DNA from: Bacillota bacterium
GTDB taxonomy: Bacteria > Bacillota > Clostridia > Lachnospirales > Lachnospiraceae
Length of the DNA stretch: 64,000 nt
Direction of reading: 5' to 3'
Assembly (NCBI GenBank): GCA_023390555.1
Contig: JAEWCQ010000029.1
Coordinates: forward strand, 1-64,000
This document shows positions 1-8,734 of the stretch, in pieces. The notes beneath the pieces were generated by a model. The model saw nothing but the letters and a program-made list of their open reading frames with translations, was not told the origin of the DNA and ran no database searches. Within the stretch, counting starts at the first letter, position 1. Every line of letters begins with the position of its first letter. A program made the translations under genes and the position numbers.

Positions 1-269
1 GTTCCCGGATCTCCGTTTACACCTATCAGTGCAAACTGTTTCAGGTTACCGATGATTCCTCCGGTATTTCCGCTGAAGCTTAAGGAATAACCGAACAATA
101 CCCACATGGCTGCTGCGAGTCCCATAATGAAGAATGAAGCCATCATGGTATTTAACACATTCTTTCTCTGTACCATTCCCCCATAGAACAGCGCCAGGCC
201 AGGCGTCATAAATAAAACCAGTGCCGCACAAATCAAAATAAATGCTGTGTCTCCCGTATTAATCGTCAT
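1..269 (-). CDS. amt: Ammonium transporter, N-terminal part (cut by window start)
   Basis: The first 89 residues of an Amt/Mep/Rh-type ammonium channel; the rest lies outside the window. The N-terminus begins MTINTGDTAFILICAA and continues with the hallmark segment PGLALFYGGMVQRKN, the start of TM1-TM2 in bacterial Amt proteins. At least two hydrophobic helices are visible. The start ATG is at 267-269, with GGAGG at 281-285 about 11 bases upstream. Amt proteins conduct ammonium across the cytoplasmic membrane and are normally induced on nitrogen limitation. A strong hairpin with a T-tract sits directly upstream in the leader, so read-through or attenuation may control the gene. Identity is secure; no GlnK partner gene is in view. 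Confidence 0.93.
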   Translation of the reverse strand, partial: MTINTGDTAFILICAALVLFMTPGLALFYGGMVQRKNVLNTMMASFFIMGLAAAMWVLFGYSLSFSGNTGGIIGNLKQFALIGVNGDPG

Positions 270-302
270 AATGTATCTAACCTCCATTTTTTTATATTTA
301 GC

Positions 303-338
303 AAAAAAGACGCCCCTAGAATAAATTCTAGGAGCGCC
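303..338 (-). terminator. Intrinsic terminator or attenuator in the amt leader
   Basis: Inverted repeat 311-322 / 325-336 (12 bp, one mismatch, 2-base loop), followed on the minus strand by a run of six T (303-308). Only about 18 bases separate it from the amt ribosome binding site, so there is no room for a promoter after it. It either ends transcripts from the LysM/GH18 gene with partial read-through, or attenuates amt. Confidence 0.75.
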
Positions 339-353
339 TTTGCTCATATCGGT

Positions 354-382
354 ATCTTAACATACTTCTTTTCATGATTCAA
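354..382 (-). promoter_or_regulatory. Candidate amt promoter
   Basis: On the minus strand TTGAAT (377-382) and TAAGAT (354-359) are separated by 17 bases. Transcription would start near 347, just before the leader hairpin. The spacer contains one copy of a 17-bp direct repeat whose other copy lies 85 bp upstream. Confidence 0.5.
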
Positions 383-459
383 GATAATTTTTTTATCTAA
401 AATAATTTTTTTTTCATTTTAAATAATTTTTTTTAATTAATCTAACATACTTCTTTTCA
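358..459. repeat. Pair of 17-bp direct repeats upstream of amt
   Basis: The sequence taacatacttcttttca occurs at 358-374 and 443-459 without mismatch, 85 bp apart. The DNA between them is almost pure A/T with three oligo-T tracts. One copy overlaps the spacer of the candidate amt promoter and the other abuts the stop codon of the neighbouring gene. This looks like a pair of regulator sites. Confidence 0.6.
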
Positions 460-461
460 AT

Positions 462-1748
462 CTAGACCTTCTCCACGACAAAAAGTGCTCCGACGACATT
501 CCACAGTCCCGGAAAATAATCCATAATCTGCCACACACCGGCTCCGGCCAGACCATATTCCGGGATCAGCCGCAGCTTTGCATCCATACTGCGCACATCA
601 TCAAACCATACCACTCGGATCTGGTTCTTCTCATCCGTATAAAAATAGTAAGGTGACTGCGACTGCTCATCGAAGGTAATACTTACTCTGTACTTTGCGG
701 CACGTTCGATTGCTTCCTGATTCGATATGGTCTCTGCACGGGACTCTCCTTTTACAAACGGCAGAATCCAGTCATAGGCATAATTCGGGACCCCCAGCAG
801 GATTTTGTCCGGATCGATGACAGAGACACCGTAGTCTACCACCCGTTTTACCCTGTCCAGCGGGGATGTAGCCATCGGCGGACCATACAGATAGCCCCAT
901 TCATATGTCATAAAGAGTACATCGTCTGTCACCTTTCCGATTGCGGGATAGTCGTGTGCCTCATACAGCAGCCCCTGCATTTCCCCGCTTGTCTTTGGTG
1001 CGAGTGCAACCACAGTAAAGAAGCCCTCCTGCGCCAGACGGTCTCTCGTCTTCTGAATAAAATTGATCAATCGCTCCCTGTCTACCGGATAGATATACTC
1101 AAAATCTATATTCAGGCCTTCATAGCCCTTTTCCTTCATATTGGCTACTACATTCTCAATCAGCCGGTTCTCCGCCTCCTCATTTTTAAATAATTCACTG
1201 GCAAGATCACTGTTAAAAGAAGTGTCCGTGGCATTCATCGGCACAAGCATCATTACAGGTGCCACACCCTGTTCTTTTGCCAGCTTGATGATTGGTTCAT
1301 CATTGAGCGGAAGGAGTGTTCCATCCGGCAGAAAATGATAGGCGAATATCGTGATATAGGTCAAAAATGGCAGCGTTTTCCGCAGCACTTCCTCTCTGAT
1401 ATTCGGATAGGCGAATCCGTTTACAACAATGCTGTCAATCGGCTGTTCTCCTTCAAAAAACAGAATGATCGTTTCACCGGCAACCAGATACGGTAAAAGT
1501 GTAATTTGAGGATTGTTCTGCTGTATTTTGGCCACAGATACCCCATATTTTTTTGAAATGCTCTCTAATGTATCGCCTTCCTGAACCGTATATACCATGG
1601 AAGGAATACGGATTGCAAGGCTCTGTCCCACTACCAGCTGTTCGGGATTCGGCAGCTCATTCACTGCAATAATATTTTCAGGTGTAGTTTTGTACTGATT
1701 GGCAATGGAGGTAAGTGTATCTCCAGGTGAAACAACATATATCTGCAA
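462..1748 (-). CDS. LysM and GH18-domain spore-type peptidoglycan hydrolase
   Basis: A 428-residue protein with two N-terminal LysM repeats (about residues 1-45, YVVSPGDTLTSIANQY, and 50-95, YTVQEGDTLESISKKYGV). A glycoside hydrolase family 18 barrel follows, with the catalytic-strand motif GLNIDFEYI, a DxxxD/E-type signature. The architecture matches SleL/YaaH spore-cortex or spore-coat proteins (N-acetylglucosaminidase). I place the start at the TTG at 1746-1748 because GGAG lies 6 bases upstream. A longer reading to an ATG at 1788-1790 overlaps a TATAAT-like -10 and lacks a ribosome binding site. There is no signal peptide, as is usual for coat-deposited SleL proteins. The exact role, germination or wall turnover, is inferred. 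Confidence 0.85.
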   Translation of the reverse strand: MQIYVVSPGDTLTSIANQYKTTPENIIAVNELPNPEQLVVGQSLAIRIPSMVYTVQEGDTLESISKKYGVSVAKIQQNNPQITLLPYLVAGETIILFFEGEQPIDSIVVNGFAYPNIREEVLRKTLPFLTYITIFAYHFLPDGTLLPLNDEPIIKLAKEQGVAPVMMLVPMNATDTSFNSDLASELFKNEEAENRLIENVVANMKEKGYEGLNIDFEYIYPVDRERLINFIQKTRDRLAQEGFFTVVALAPKTSGEMQGLLYEAHDYPAIGKVTDDVLFMTYEWGYLYGPPMATSPLDRVKRVVDYGVSVIDPDKILLGVPNYAYDWILPFVKGESRAETISNQEAIERAAKYRVSITFDEQSQSPYYFYTDEKNQIRVVWFDDVRSMDAKLRLIPEYGLAGAGVWQIMDYFPGLWNVVGALFVVEKV

Positions 1749-1856
1749 TGATATCTCCTCTCTGCGAGTTCTATTTTGATTCATCACCACATTATATGTG
1801 CGACCCAGAGCAATTATTTATAGAAAACCGCCAAAGAGCAGAAAAGTTCTGGATTT

Positions 1857-2693
1857 TTAGCTATGTTTTACAAAGGTACCATGCTGTAATTCCCGATAGG
1901 CCTCCATCAGCTCCTCCTGCGTGTTCATAACAATCGGACCTCCCCATGCGATCGGTTCGTACAGCGGTCTGCCCGCAAAAAAGATAAAACGTGCATCTGT
2001 GTCTTCCGGAGCGGTCACTGCAATATGATCTCCGCTGCCAAACAGAACCGCCGTCTTTTCAGCGATGCGCTTTTCCTGTATAAAGGCATCTCCCTCAATC
2101 AGAAATACAAATGCTGTCTCGTCTTCCTGCACCGGGATTTCGATTTCTTTGCCCCGGGAAATTGAAATGTCATAAATCGATGCCGGCAGATAAGCCGGTT
2201 TTACGCCCTGTATTTCGCCGAAACTGCCGGAAATCACCCGAACTGTAGCACCGTCAATTTCCTTGCATGCAATCTGTTCTTTCGTGATTCCAAGATAAGC
2301 CGGCTCCGTCATCTTACTGTCCCGCGGGAGGTTCAGCCATAGCTGGAAACCAAGCATTCTTTCCGATCTTTTCGGCATTTCCTGATGCAGGATGCCGCTC
2401 CCGGCCGTCATCCACTGCGCTTCTCCGGAACGAATCACACCCTTGTTTCCCAGACTGTCTTCATGCTCTATCTCACCGGATATCAAATACGTGACGGTCT
2501 CAATTCCTCTATGAGGATGCATCGGGAATCCTGCCAGATAATCGGACGGATCTGTTGAATCAAATGAATCCAGCATAAGAAACGGATCAAAATCTTGAAC
2601 ATCCCGGTTTCCAAGTACCCGCACCAGACGGACACCTGCTCCATCCACCGCTCTCTGGCCCTTTATTTCTTTTTTTATCTCACATCTTTTCAT
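1857..2693 (-). CDS. Pirin family protein
   Basis: A 278-residue bicupin protein of the pirin family. The N-terminal cupin carries the metal-binding motif FPMHPHRGIETVTYL (about residues 55-70), and SGILHQEMP follows; these supply the His/Glu ligands of pirins. The C-terminal pirin_C cupin is complete, so the length is normal. Bacterial pirins bind Fe and some act as quercetin 2,3-dioxygenases, but for most the substrate is unknown. The gene follows the chemoreceptor gene by 35 bp in the same direction. An A/T-rich perfect palindrome with two TATAAT boxes occupies that gap, so it may have its own promoter. Confidence 0.92.
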   Translation of the reverse strand: MKRCEIKKEIKGQRAVDGAGVRLVRVLGNRDVQDFDPFLMLDSFDSTDPSDYLAGFPMHPHRGIETVTYLISGEIEHEDSLGNKGVIRSGEAQWMTAGSGILHQEMPKRSERMLGFQLWLNLPRDSKMTEPAYLGITKEQIACKEIDGATVRVISGSFGEIQGVKPAYLPASIYDISISRGKEIEIPVQEDETAFVFLIEGDAFIQEKRIAEKTAVLFGSGDHIAVTAPEDTDARFIFFAGRPLYEPIAWGGPIVMNTQEELMEAYRELQHGTFVKHS

Positions 2694-2718
2694 ACTGTCA
2701 CCAGCCTTTCTTCTATTA

Positions 2719-2736
2719 TTATATAATATTATATAA
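2719..2736. promoter_or_regulatory. 18-bp A/T palindrome in front of pirin gene
   Basis: Perfect palindrome TTATATAATATTATATAA overlapping the stop codon of the upstream chemoreceptor gene. Each half contains a TATAAT -10-like box on the minus strand. It is probably the -10 region of the pirin promoter; no good -35 hexamer is visible. Confidence 0.4.
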
Positions 2737-4723
2737 CAAATTTTTCTACTTCTTTGAGCATTTTACCGGTTGCACTGCTCAAAACCTGTGCCGAAGCGGC
2801 AACCTCTTCGGTTGACGCACTCATTTCCTGCGAAGATGCGGAAATCTCTTCTGATGATGCGGAAACTTCCAAAGAAATTGTCGAGATCTCTTCAATCTTT
2901 GAACGCACGTCATTTTTGTCGCGTTCGATTGTCTCAGCAGAACCTTTGATCCGTTTGATTTCCGGTATGATTTCATCAATCGCGGCAATGATTTTCTGGA
3001 AGGATACCAGTGTATTCTCGATTACCTGAACCTGTTCCATAAGTTGACTGTCCATGACCGTTGAATTTGTCACCATGCTTTCCGTTCTCTTTGCTATTTC
3101 ATTGACGATATCACCGATATGGCTTGCAGATTCTTTGGACTTTTCGGCAAGTATACGGATCTCATCTGCCACCACGGAAAATCCTTTTCCGGCCTCCCCT
3201 GCACGGGCTGCTTCAATTGCGGCATTCAATGCCAGCAGATTCGTCTGTTCCGCAATATCGTTGATTAATTTGGTAATATGGCTGATCTGGCTGACATCCT
3301 GACCCAATGCGGTAATCTTCTCATAGAATTCCTTAAAGGAATGGCTGACATCCGTTACAGATTCATTCAGCCGGTTCATTTCCGCACTGCTGTCATTTGC
3401 CATGACGCTGATCTCTCTGGAGTTGGAATCCACGGACTGTATTTCTCCGACCATGCCATCCAGCTTATTGTTAAACTCATCCAGAATTCCGGTTACCGCG
3501 ATCAGACTCTCCGACTGATCATTTGTTCCCTGCGCCACTTCTGTAATCGCCTGTGTAACACCCTGTGCAGTGCTGGAAATCTCCTCTGCAACAAGAGACA
3601 GCTGATCTGACTGTGTGTTGATATCCGTGGAATTGTCTTTTATTTTCTGAATCATATTGCGAAGAGACCCCTGCATGTTTTTCATTGCATTTGTCATTTC
3701 TCCCACTTCATCCTTGCTTTTCAGATATTTCGGCTGTATCGTCTCGCTCAGATTTCCTTCTGCCAGGAATTTCAAATGCTTTGATGTCAGCTTAATTCCC
3801 TTTGTAATGGCCCCCGCGATAAAATAGACATCGGCGAGTCCAAGAAGAATAAATACAACGGAAATAAGGATAGAAGTTGATTTCAAGCCGTCCAATTCTG
3901 AAAGCATATCTTTTTGGGTAACGGTAATTCCAACCGACCAGCCGGTATCTCCAACCGGTGCATATCCGATAAATTTATCGGTTCCCTGATAGCTGAATTC
4001 ACCCATTCCAGTCTCGCCCAGTATCATCTTTTTCTCAATAACCGCCAGACTCTGCAGACTTTCATCGCTTTTTGACTCCTCAATCAGATTGTATCCGTCT
4101 GTAACTTTTTCCTGGTCGGAATTTGCGACAGCCTTACCATCTTTATTGAGCATAAAAGCCAGACCGTTTTTCCCGACCTTTACTTCATTTGTCAATGTAC
4201 TCAGGTCATTTCCATCTCTTGTTTCTAACAGCACACCTACAATCTTATCCCCGTATTGGATCGGTACGAGATACGGCACAACTACAATATTCTCTCCCTC
4301 AACCTGAACCGGATCGGCCACATTGCTTTCTCCATTCAAAGCTTTCTGGTAATATTCCCGATCCTGAATCTCTGCAGTCGTCCCGTCTGTATTCGTCAGA
4401 TTGCCTTTTGTATCTACAATCCCCATCCGGACTGCACCCAGTCTCTCGCTTTCTTCTTTTAAAATCTTTAGTTTACTTTCCAGCGAAAGTTCGGGATTGC
4501 TGATATCTTCTCTTGCGGCGATCGACTCCAGTGATTTGAGTTCTCCATCTAATCTACCGTCAATGTTATTTGCCGTCTGCTCTGCAATCTCCGGCAATGT
4601 ATCGGCAAGATTTTTCTTCAGTGCGGATGAAGCACTTACAAAAGACAGTACCACGAGGCCCACGCAGATTACCGCAATCAGGCTTCCCACAAATACCATC
4701 AGTTTCGTTTTAATACTCTTCAT
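2729..4723 (-). CDS. Methyl-accepting chemotaxis protein with Cache sensor
   Basis: A 664-residue transmembrane chemoreceptor. An N-terminal TM helix (about 8-30) is followed by an extracytoplasmic double-Cache-like sensor (about 35-275, including DREYYQKALNG and the GWSVGITV end strand). A second TM helix (about 283-305), a HAMP linker and a long signalling coiled coil follow. The hairpin tip reads NLLALNAAIEAARAGEAGKG, the CheA/CheW-contact region. Cache receptors usually bind amino acids or carboxylates. It lies 38 bp downstream of a MarR-type regulator with no terminator between, so the two are probably cotranscribed. RBS GAGGAGG precedes the ATG. The ligand is unknown. Confidence 0.93.
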   Translation of the reverse strand: MKSIKTKLMVFVGSLIAVICVGLVVLSFVSASSALKKNLADTLPEIAEQTANNIDGRLDGELKSLESIAAREDISNPELSLESKLKILKEESERLGAVRMGIVDTKGNLTNTDGTTAEIQDREYYQKALNGESNVADPVQVEGENIVVVPYLVPIQYGDKIVGVLLETRDGNDLSTLTNEVKVGKNGLAFMLNKDGKAVANSDQEKVTDGYNLIEESKSDESLQSLAVIEKKMILGETGMGEFSYQGTDKFIGYAPVGDTGWSVGITVTQKDMLSELDGLKSTSILISVVFILLGLADVYFIAGAITKGIKLTSKHLKFLAEGNLSETIQPKYLKSKDEVGEMTNAMKNMQGSLRNMIQKIKDNSTDINTQSDQLSLVAEEISSTAQGVTQAITEVAQGTNDQSESLIAVTGILDEFNNKLDGMVGEIQSVDSNSREISVMANDSSAEMNRLNESVTDVSHSFKEFYEKITALGQDVSQISHITKLINDIAEQTNLLALNAAIEAARAGEAGKGFSVVADEIRILAEKSKESASHIGDIVNEIAKRTESMVTNSTVMDSQLMEQVQVIENTLVSFQKIIAAIDEIIPEIKRIKGSAETIERDKNDVRSKIEEISTISLEVSASSEEISASSQEMSASTEEVAASAQVLSSATGKMLKEVEKFVI

Positions 4724-4761
4724 TTTCTTTTCCTCCTCTGTACGTTTTCTGAAAAAAGCAT

Positions 4762-5193
4762 CTATCCTTCTGTCACATTTTTTAAAATCTCTTCAATATT
4801 CTGCTCCAGCTTTTTTCGTTCTTCCTTTGAAAAACCATGCATCATGATGTCTAAAAATTCCGCTTCCATCTTTTGCAGCTTCATTTTTACTGCAGCTGCC
4901 TCCGGCTTCATCCTGATTCTCACACATCGCCTGTCTTCACAGGTAAAATCCTTCTCAATTAATCCCTGCATTTCGTATTTATCCAAGATGTTGGACAGTG
5001 AAGATTTGGATATCTTCCACTCGCTGGCAATTTCATTAAACAACACCGGGCTACCGTCTTCCGGTAAAATAAAAAATAAAGGAATATGCTTATGTAAGAT
5101 TGGAACATGTTCCGCTCTGAGTCGTGCTTCGATAAATTCTTCAGAAATTGCATCGATTTCATAAAGCATCCCTAAAATACATTGCTCTTTCAT
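4762..5193 (-). CDS. MarR family transcriptional regulator
   Basis: A 143-residue winged-helix protein. The central segment WKISKSSLSNILDKYEMQG is the recognition helix-turn-helix, and IEKDFTCEDRRCVRIRM is the beta wing with the conserved DxR of MarR proteins. I chose the ATG at 5191-5193 because AGGAGG sits 5 bases upstream; a reading 37 codons longer has no ribosome site and would run through the promoter. The promoter region carries a 14-bp palindrome immediately downstream of the -10, so autorepression is likely. The downstream chemoreceptor is the presumed co-regulated target. The effector is unknown. Confidence 0.9.
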   Translation of the reverse strand: MKEQCILGMLYEIDAISEEFIEARLRAEHVPILHKHIPLFFILPEDGSPVLFNEIASEWKISKSSLSNILDKYEMQGLIEKDFTCEDRRCVRIRMKPEAAAVKMKLQKMEAEFLDIMMHGFSKEERKKLEQNIEEILKNVTEG

Positions 5194-5228
5194 CGCATCC
5201 TCCTCTTCTGGGCATTCTGAATTTGTTC

Positions 5229-5242
5229 GTTCGTGTACGAAC
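5229..5242. promoter_or_regulatory. Palindromic operator, likely MarR autorepression site
   Basis: Perfect inverted repeat gttcgt-gt-acgaac starting 4 bases downstream of the -10, covering the predicted transcription start. The size and position are typical for a MarR-dimer operator. An extra direct gttcgt half-site lies at 5225-5230. Confidence 0.65.
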
Positions 5243-5245
5243 ATT

Positions 5246-5274
5246 ATAATAACAGGAATATCCGATTGTGTCAA
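5246..5274 (-). promoter_or_regulatory. Sigma-A-type promoter of marR-chemoreceptor operon
   Basis: Minus-strand TTGACA (5269-5274, perfect consensus) and TATTAT (5246-5251) separated by 17 bases. A 5' leader of about 45 bases leads to the marR start. Confidence 0.8.
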
Positions 5275-5427
5275 ATCTTTTATTATACAATTTAATTTTT
5301 TCATTTTAAATTTTGTTTTATTGAACCATTGGGTATCTTGATCATCTATTTCTACATTTTATTCTCCCAATATGTTTTTTTCGTAAAAAGCCCTCAAAAT
5401 AGGTAAAAAAATGGTACTTTTGGCGAA

Positions 5428-5456
5428 TTGTAAAGATTTTATAAAAATAGTACAGT
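5428..5456 (+). promoter_or_regulatory. Candidate promoter of second chemoreceptor
   Basis: TTGTAA (5428-5433), 17-base spacer, TACAGT (5451-5456), about 40 bases ahead of the start codon. It is the best sigma-A-like match in the divergent gap. Confidence 0.45.
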
Positions 5457-5495
5457 AAAGAATATTTTACCAATCTCAGAAAGGGGTATTGGATT

Positions 5496-7223
5496 ATGAA
5501 AAAACGAAACGTCAAGTTACAGACAAAAGTATTTCTGATGACAGTCACCATTGTAATTTTAATTGGAATCTGTATCGGTGTCACCGGTTATGTCAGTATT
5601 CACGATATGGGGAGAAAGGATATCGGGCAGGAATCGCTCTCAATTGCACAGGCTGCCACGGTAGGAATCGACGGAGATAAGATTGCAACCATCAAAAAAG
5701 AACTGAACGATACGGACAGTTACTATTTGGAAATCAATGACAAGCTCAATCAGATTAAAAAACAGACGGGCTGTACGTATCTCTACATGATTGCCATTTA
5801 CGATGATGAAAATATCATGTACATCTGTGACGGCTCCGACCGTGACAGTGAGGATTTCTCTCCGCTTGGTACGACCGAAAGCAGGGACTCCTATCCGTCA
5901 GAGGCAATAAACTGCCTGCAAGACGGCAATCCCGCCTATTCTGACATTTACGACGGCGGCAGCTGGGGCTATCTGACCTCCGGCTTTTCCCCTGTCTTTG
6001 ATTCCTCCGGAACAGTAGTTGCTGTCATCGGCTGTGATTACTCGGCTGACTATATCTATGGCTATATCCAGTCTTTTGCGATCAAAATCAGCAGCATAGC
6101 GGGCATTTTTCTGCTAATCTGTATTTTTTACTCCTTTTTCTTTCTGCGAAGCTGCTTTAAACCGATTCGTTCCATTGTAAAATCAGTGAAAAAAATAAAA
6201 AGCGGAGATCTTACTGTTGTCTTTGAGACAGGCTCCAAAGATGAGATTGGACTGATCAGTGAGGAACTATCCAGAATGACAGCCTCCCTGCGTGATATGG
6301 TTTCCATCGCACTTGAGACCTCAAATCAGCTGATCACCTCTGCAAATGATATCGAATCTTCCTCCGGACAGTCCATGAAATCCTATCACGAAGTGGCTCA
6401 GGCTGTCGAGGAAGTAGCACAAAGTGTAAATGCACAGGCAAGGGATGTGGAAAACGGACACCAGAGTGTTCTGGATCTTGTAGAAATCATGAAGAAGAAT
6501 CAGATACTGATTGGCAGAATGAATGAGGTAACGGCAGACATCACACATGCCAAAGAAGAGGGAAGCGATTCCGTACAGACGCTGATCGATATATCCAATA
6601 CAAACAATTCTCTTGCGGCGTCCGTGCAGGAGGATGTGATAAAGACAAGCGAAATTGCAACTCAGATCAATGGAATCTGTCAGAATATTCAGGAACTTGC
6701 CAATCAGACGAACATGCTTTCCCTGAATGCCGCAATCGAGGCCTCCCGTGCGGGAGAAAGCGGAAAGGGCTTTGCCGTTGTGGCCGATGAAATCAGAAAG
6801 CTGGCAGAACAGTCAGATTGCTCCGCAAAAGAAATTGACGGCATGGCCTCCCGTCTCAATCAAAATTCCAGAGAGACCATGAACACAATGGAGCTCTATC
6901 GAAAAGCCCTCGCCAAACAGGAAGAAAGCATTTCCGTCACAAGCAGCAAATTCATACATATCTCAAATGCAATTGAGCAGATGACGCATACCATGCAGGA
7001 AATGAACGCCTCCTCTTCCAATATTGATGAGTACAAAGAAACGGTGCTTCATATACTGGAGGATCTCTCAGCCATTGCACAGAATAACGCTTCTGCTACA
7101 GAAGAAACCACGGCTTCGATGGAATCCGAGTCCAGCAATATCGAGGCACTGGAAAAACTGGGGCGCAGGCTGAATCAGGCCGCAATGGAACTGAACGCAG
7201 TCATCTCCAATTTTCAGGTATAG
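5496..7223 (+). CDS. Methyl-accepting chemotaxis protein
   Basis: A 575-residue chemoreceptor transcribed divergently from marR. TM1 is at about residues 13-33. The periplasm-facing region (about 40-200) is a single Cache-like sensor containing CTYLYMIAIYDD and ending GTVVAVIGCDYSADYI. TM2 is at about 203-225, followed by HAMP and the signalling domain with tip NMLSLNAAIEASRAGESGKG. The spacer from AGGGG to the ATG is 9 bases. It is shorter than the neighbouring receptor and its sensor is not closely similar, so the two probably read different ligands. No che or flagellar genes are in the window. Confidence 0.93.
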   Translation: MKKRNVKLQTKVFLMTVTIVILIGICIGVTGYVSIHDMGRKDIGQESLSIAQAATVGIDGDKIATIKKELNDTDSYYLEINDKLNQIKKQTGCTYLYMIAIYDDENIMYICDGSDRDSEDFSPLGTTESRDSYPSEAINCLQDGNPAYSDIYDGGSWGYLTSGFSPVFDSSGTVVAVIGCDYSADYIYGYIQSFAIKISSIAGIFLLICIFYSFFFLRSCFKPIRSIVKSVKKIKSGDLTVVFETGSKDEIGLISEELSRMTASLRDMVSIALETSNQLITSANDIESSSGQSMKSYHEVAQAVEEVAQSVNAQARDVENGHQSVLDLVEIMKKNQILIGRMNEVTADITHAKEEGSDSVQTLIDISNTNNSLAASVQEDVIKTSEIATQINGICQNIQELANQTNMLSLNAAIEASRAGESGKGFAVVADEIRKLAEQSDCSAKEIDGMASRLNQNSRETMNTMELYRKALAKQEESISVTSSKFIHISNAIEQMTHTMQEMNASSSNIDEYKETVLHILEDLSAIAQNNASATEETTASMESESSNIEALEKLGRRLNQAAMELNAVISNFQV

Positions 7224-7243
7224 TCAAACGGAAATCGGAACTG

Positions 7244-8734
7244 TCAATCTCTTGCCAGTTCCGACAGCAATTCCGCCTTTCTGGTTCCGATCAGCAGCTC
7301 CTGATTATAGTTCAGATACCGCTCACAGGTATGCTCCGCCAAAAATCTTGCAGAGTCCGACCCGATTGTCAGTTCTGTCACGAACACGACCATTTCCTGT
7401 CCGTTCTCAAAAGCCCGCTCCATGAAATCAAAAGCAGCTTCCAGTGCCGCTTTTGCTGTCTGTTCTGTTTCCTCCAGCCTCTTCAATTGCACATCAAAGC
7501 CCTGCTTCGCTTCCGCAAAACTGTCTTGCCCGGAAAGTCCCGCCTGCGGCCTCCCCTCTCTGAGATTTTTCAAAAGTATTTCCTGATATTGATCTTCCTC
7601 TTTCGTAAAAAGTCCGCTTTGTCTTCCCTGGAAAAGCTCCGCTTCCTTTGCAGCAAGCAGCTCTTCATAAATTTCCTGTGGAGAGGCAGCGTCCTCGACA
7701 TGGGTGCGATACTCTTTCAGCCATGCATACCATGTATCGGTCAGATATTTATCTTTGAGCGCTTTCCGAAACCCGACCTGCAGTCCGTCCAGAAGCAGAT
7801 TGACCACGCTGAGGCGCTCATCGAACGCCGCCTGATAGATACGTGCATAGATATCCGGTTTTACATTTCCGGCCAGGATTTCCGGTATTCCATAGTCATC
7901 CTGATACTTCCGGTACAGATCAAAATAAGCGGACACATCTTCCGCAACTTCATCATGACGTAAAAATTCATAAATGATTTCTTCCACAATCGGCAGCTGC
8001 AGCTCCTCATAGACATCCATCAGATTACTGAGATCCTCCCAGCCTCTTGCCGTTACAAATTTCAATCCATCCACATCTGCTTCCACCCGGTAGAAGTTCT
8101 TCGGTCTCAGTTCTAAATAGCTTAAAATTGCACTGTTCATGTGCTGCGCCCGTGCATAGGCTTTCCATACACCAAGGTCCGCGTCCACATTGATACAGCG
8201 TACGCGATCGAGTGTTACCATATCAAAGTCGCGCACGGATTTATTATATTCCGGCGGATTCCCGGCAGCCACAATGAGCCAGCCCTCCGGCACTTTCTGA
8301 TTCCCGAAGGTCTTGCCCTGCAGGAACTGCAGCATGGTAGGTGCCAGTGTTTCTGATACACAGTTGATTTCGTCAATAAACAGAATACCTTCCTTTAATC
8401 CGGTCTCCCGCATCTTCCGGTATACGCTTGCAATAATCTCACTCATGGTATATTCCGTGATCGAATATGTTTTTCCCTCAAATTCCTCTTCCCGGATAAA
8501 CGGAAGTCCCACAGCACTCTGTCTGGTGTGGTGCGTAATCGTATAGGATACCAGACCGATTTTACATTCTCTTGCAATCTGCTCCATAATCTGTGTCTTT
8601 CCGATTCCGGGCGGTCCCATCATCAGAACCGGTCGCTGCCGGATGGACGGGATCTGATAGCTGCCGCTCTCATCCTTTTTCAGGTACGCCTGTACCGTAT
8701 GCTTGATCTCCTCTTTGGCCTGCTTAATATTCAT
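7244..8734 (-). CDS. MoxR-type AAA+ ATPase
   Basis: A 496-residue protein with an N-terminal AAA+ domain: Walker A MGPPGIGKTQIMEQ (about residues 40-53), Walker B GILFIDEINCV and sensor region IVAAGNPPEYN. A long helical C-terminal region follows. MoxR ATPases act as chaperones that insert metals or remodel partners carrying VWA domains, and the upstream overlapping gene encodes such a partner. The ATG at 8732-8734 is preceded by GGAG at 6 bases; longer readings lack this. The start overlaps the stop of the VWA gene by 11 bp, so the two are translationally coupled. The client is unknown. Confidence 0.85.
   Translation of the reverse strand: MNIKQAKEEIKHTVQAYLKKDESGSYQIPSIRQRPVLMMGPPGIGKTQIMEQIARECKIGLVSYTITHHTRQSAVGLPFIREEEFEGKTYSITEYTMSEIIASVYRKMRETGLKEGILFIDEINCVSETLAPTMLQFLQGKTFGNQKVPEGWLIVAAGNPPEYNKSVRDFDMVTLDRVRCINVDADLGVWKAYARAQHMNSAILSYLELRPKNFYRVEADVDGLKFVTARGWEDLSNLMDVYEELQLPIVEEIIYEFLRHDEVAEDVSAYFDLYRKYQDDYGIPEILAGNVKPDIYARIYQAAFDERLSVVNLLLDGLQVGFRKALKDKYLTDTWYAWLKEYRTHVEDAASPQEIYEELLAAKEAELFQGRQSGLFTKEEDQYQEILLKNLREGRPQAGLSGQDSFAEAKQGFDVQLKRLEETEQTAKAALEAAFDFMERAFENGQEMVVFVTELTIGSDSARFLAEHTCERYLNYNQELLIGTRKAELLSELARD

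Noticed and set aside
303..382. ANTAR- or riboswitch-type leader for amt
   Set aside because: The space between the likely start site and the hairpin cannot hold the paired hexaloop hairpins of an ANTAR target, and no conserved riboswitch core was seen.
7224..7262. Terminator between the second chemoreceptor and moxR
   Set aside because: A cggaactg/cagttccg inverted repeat exists but its right half is inside the moxR coding end and no T-tract follows on either strand.
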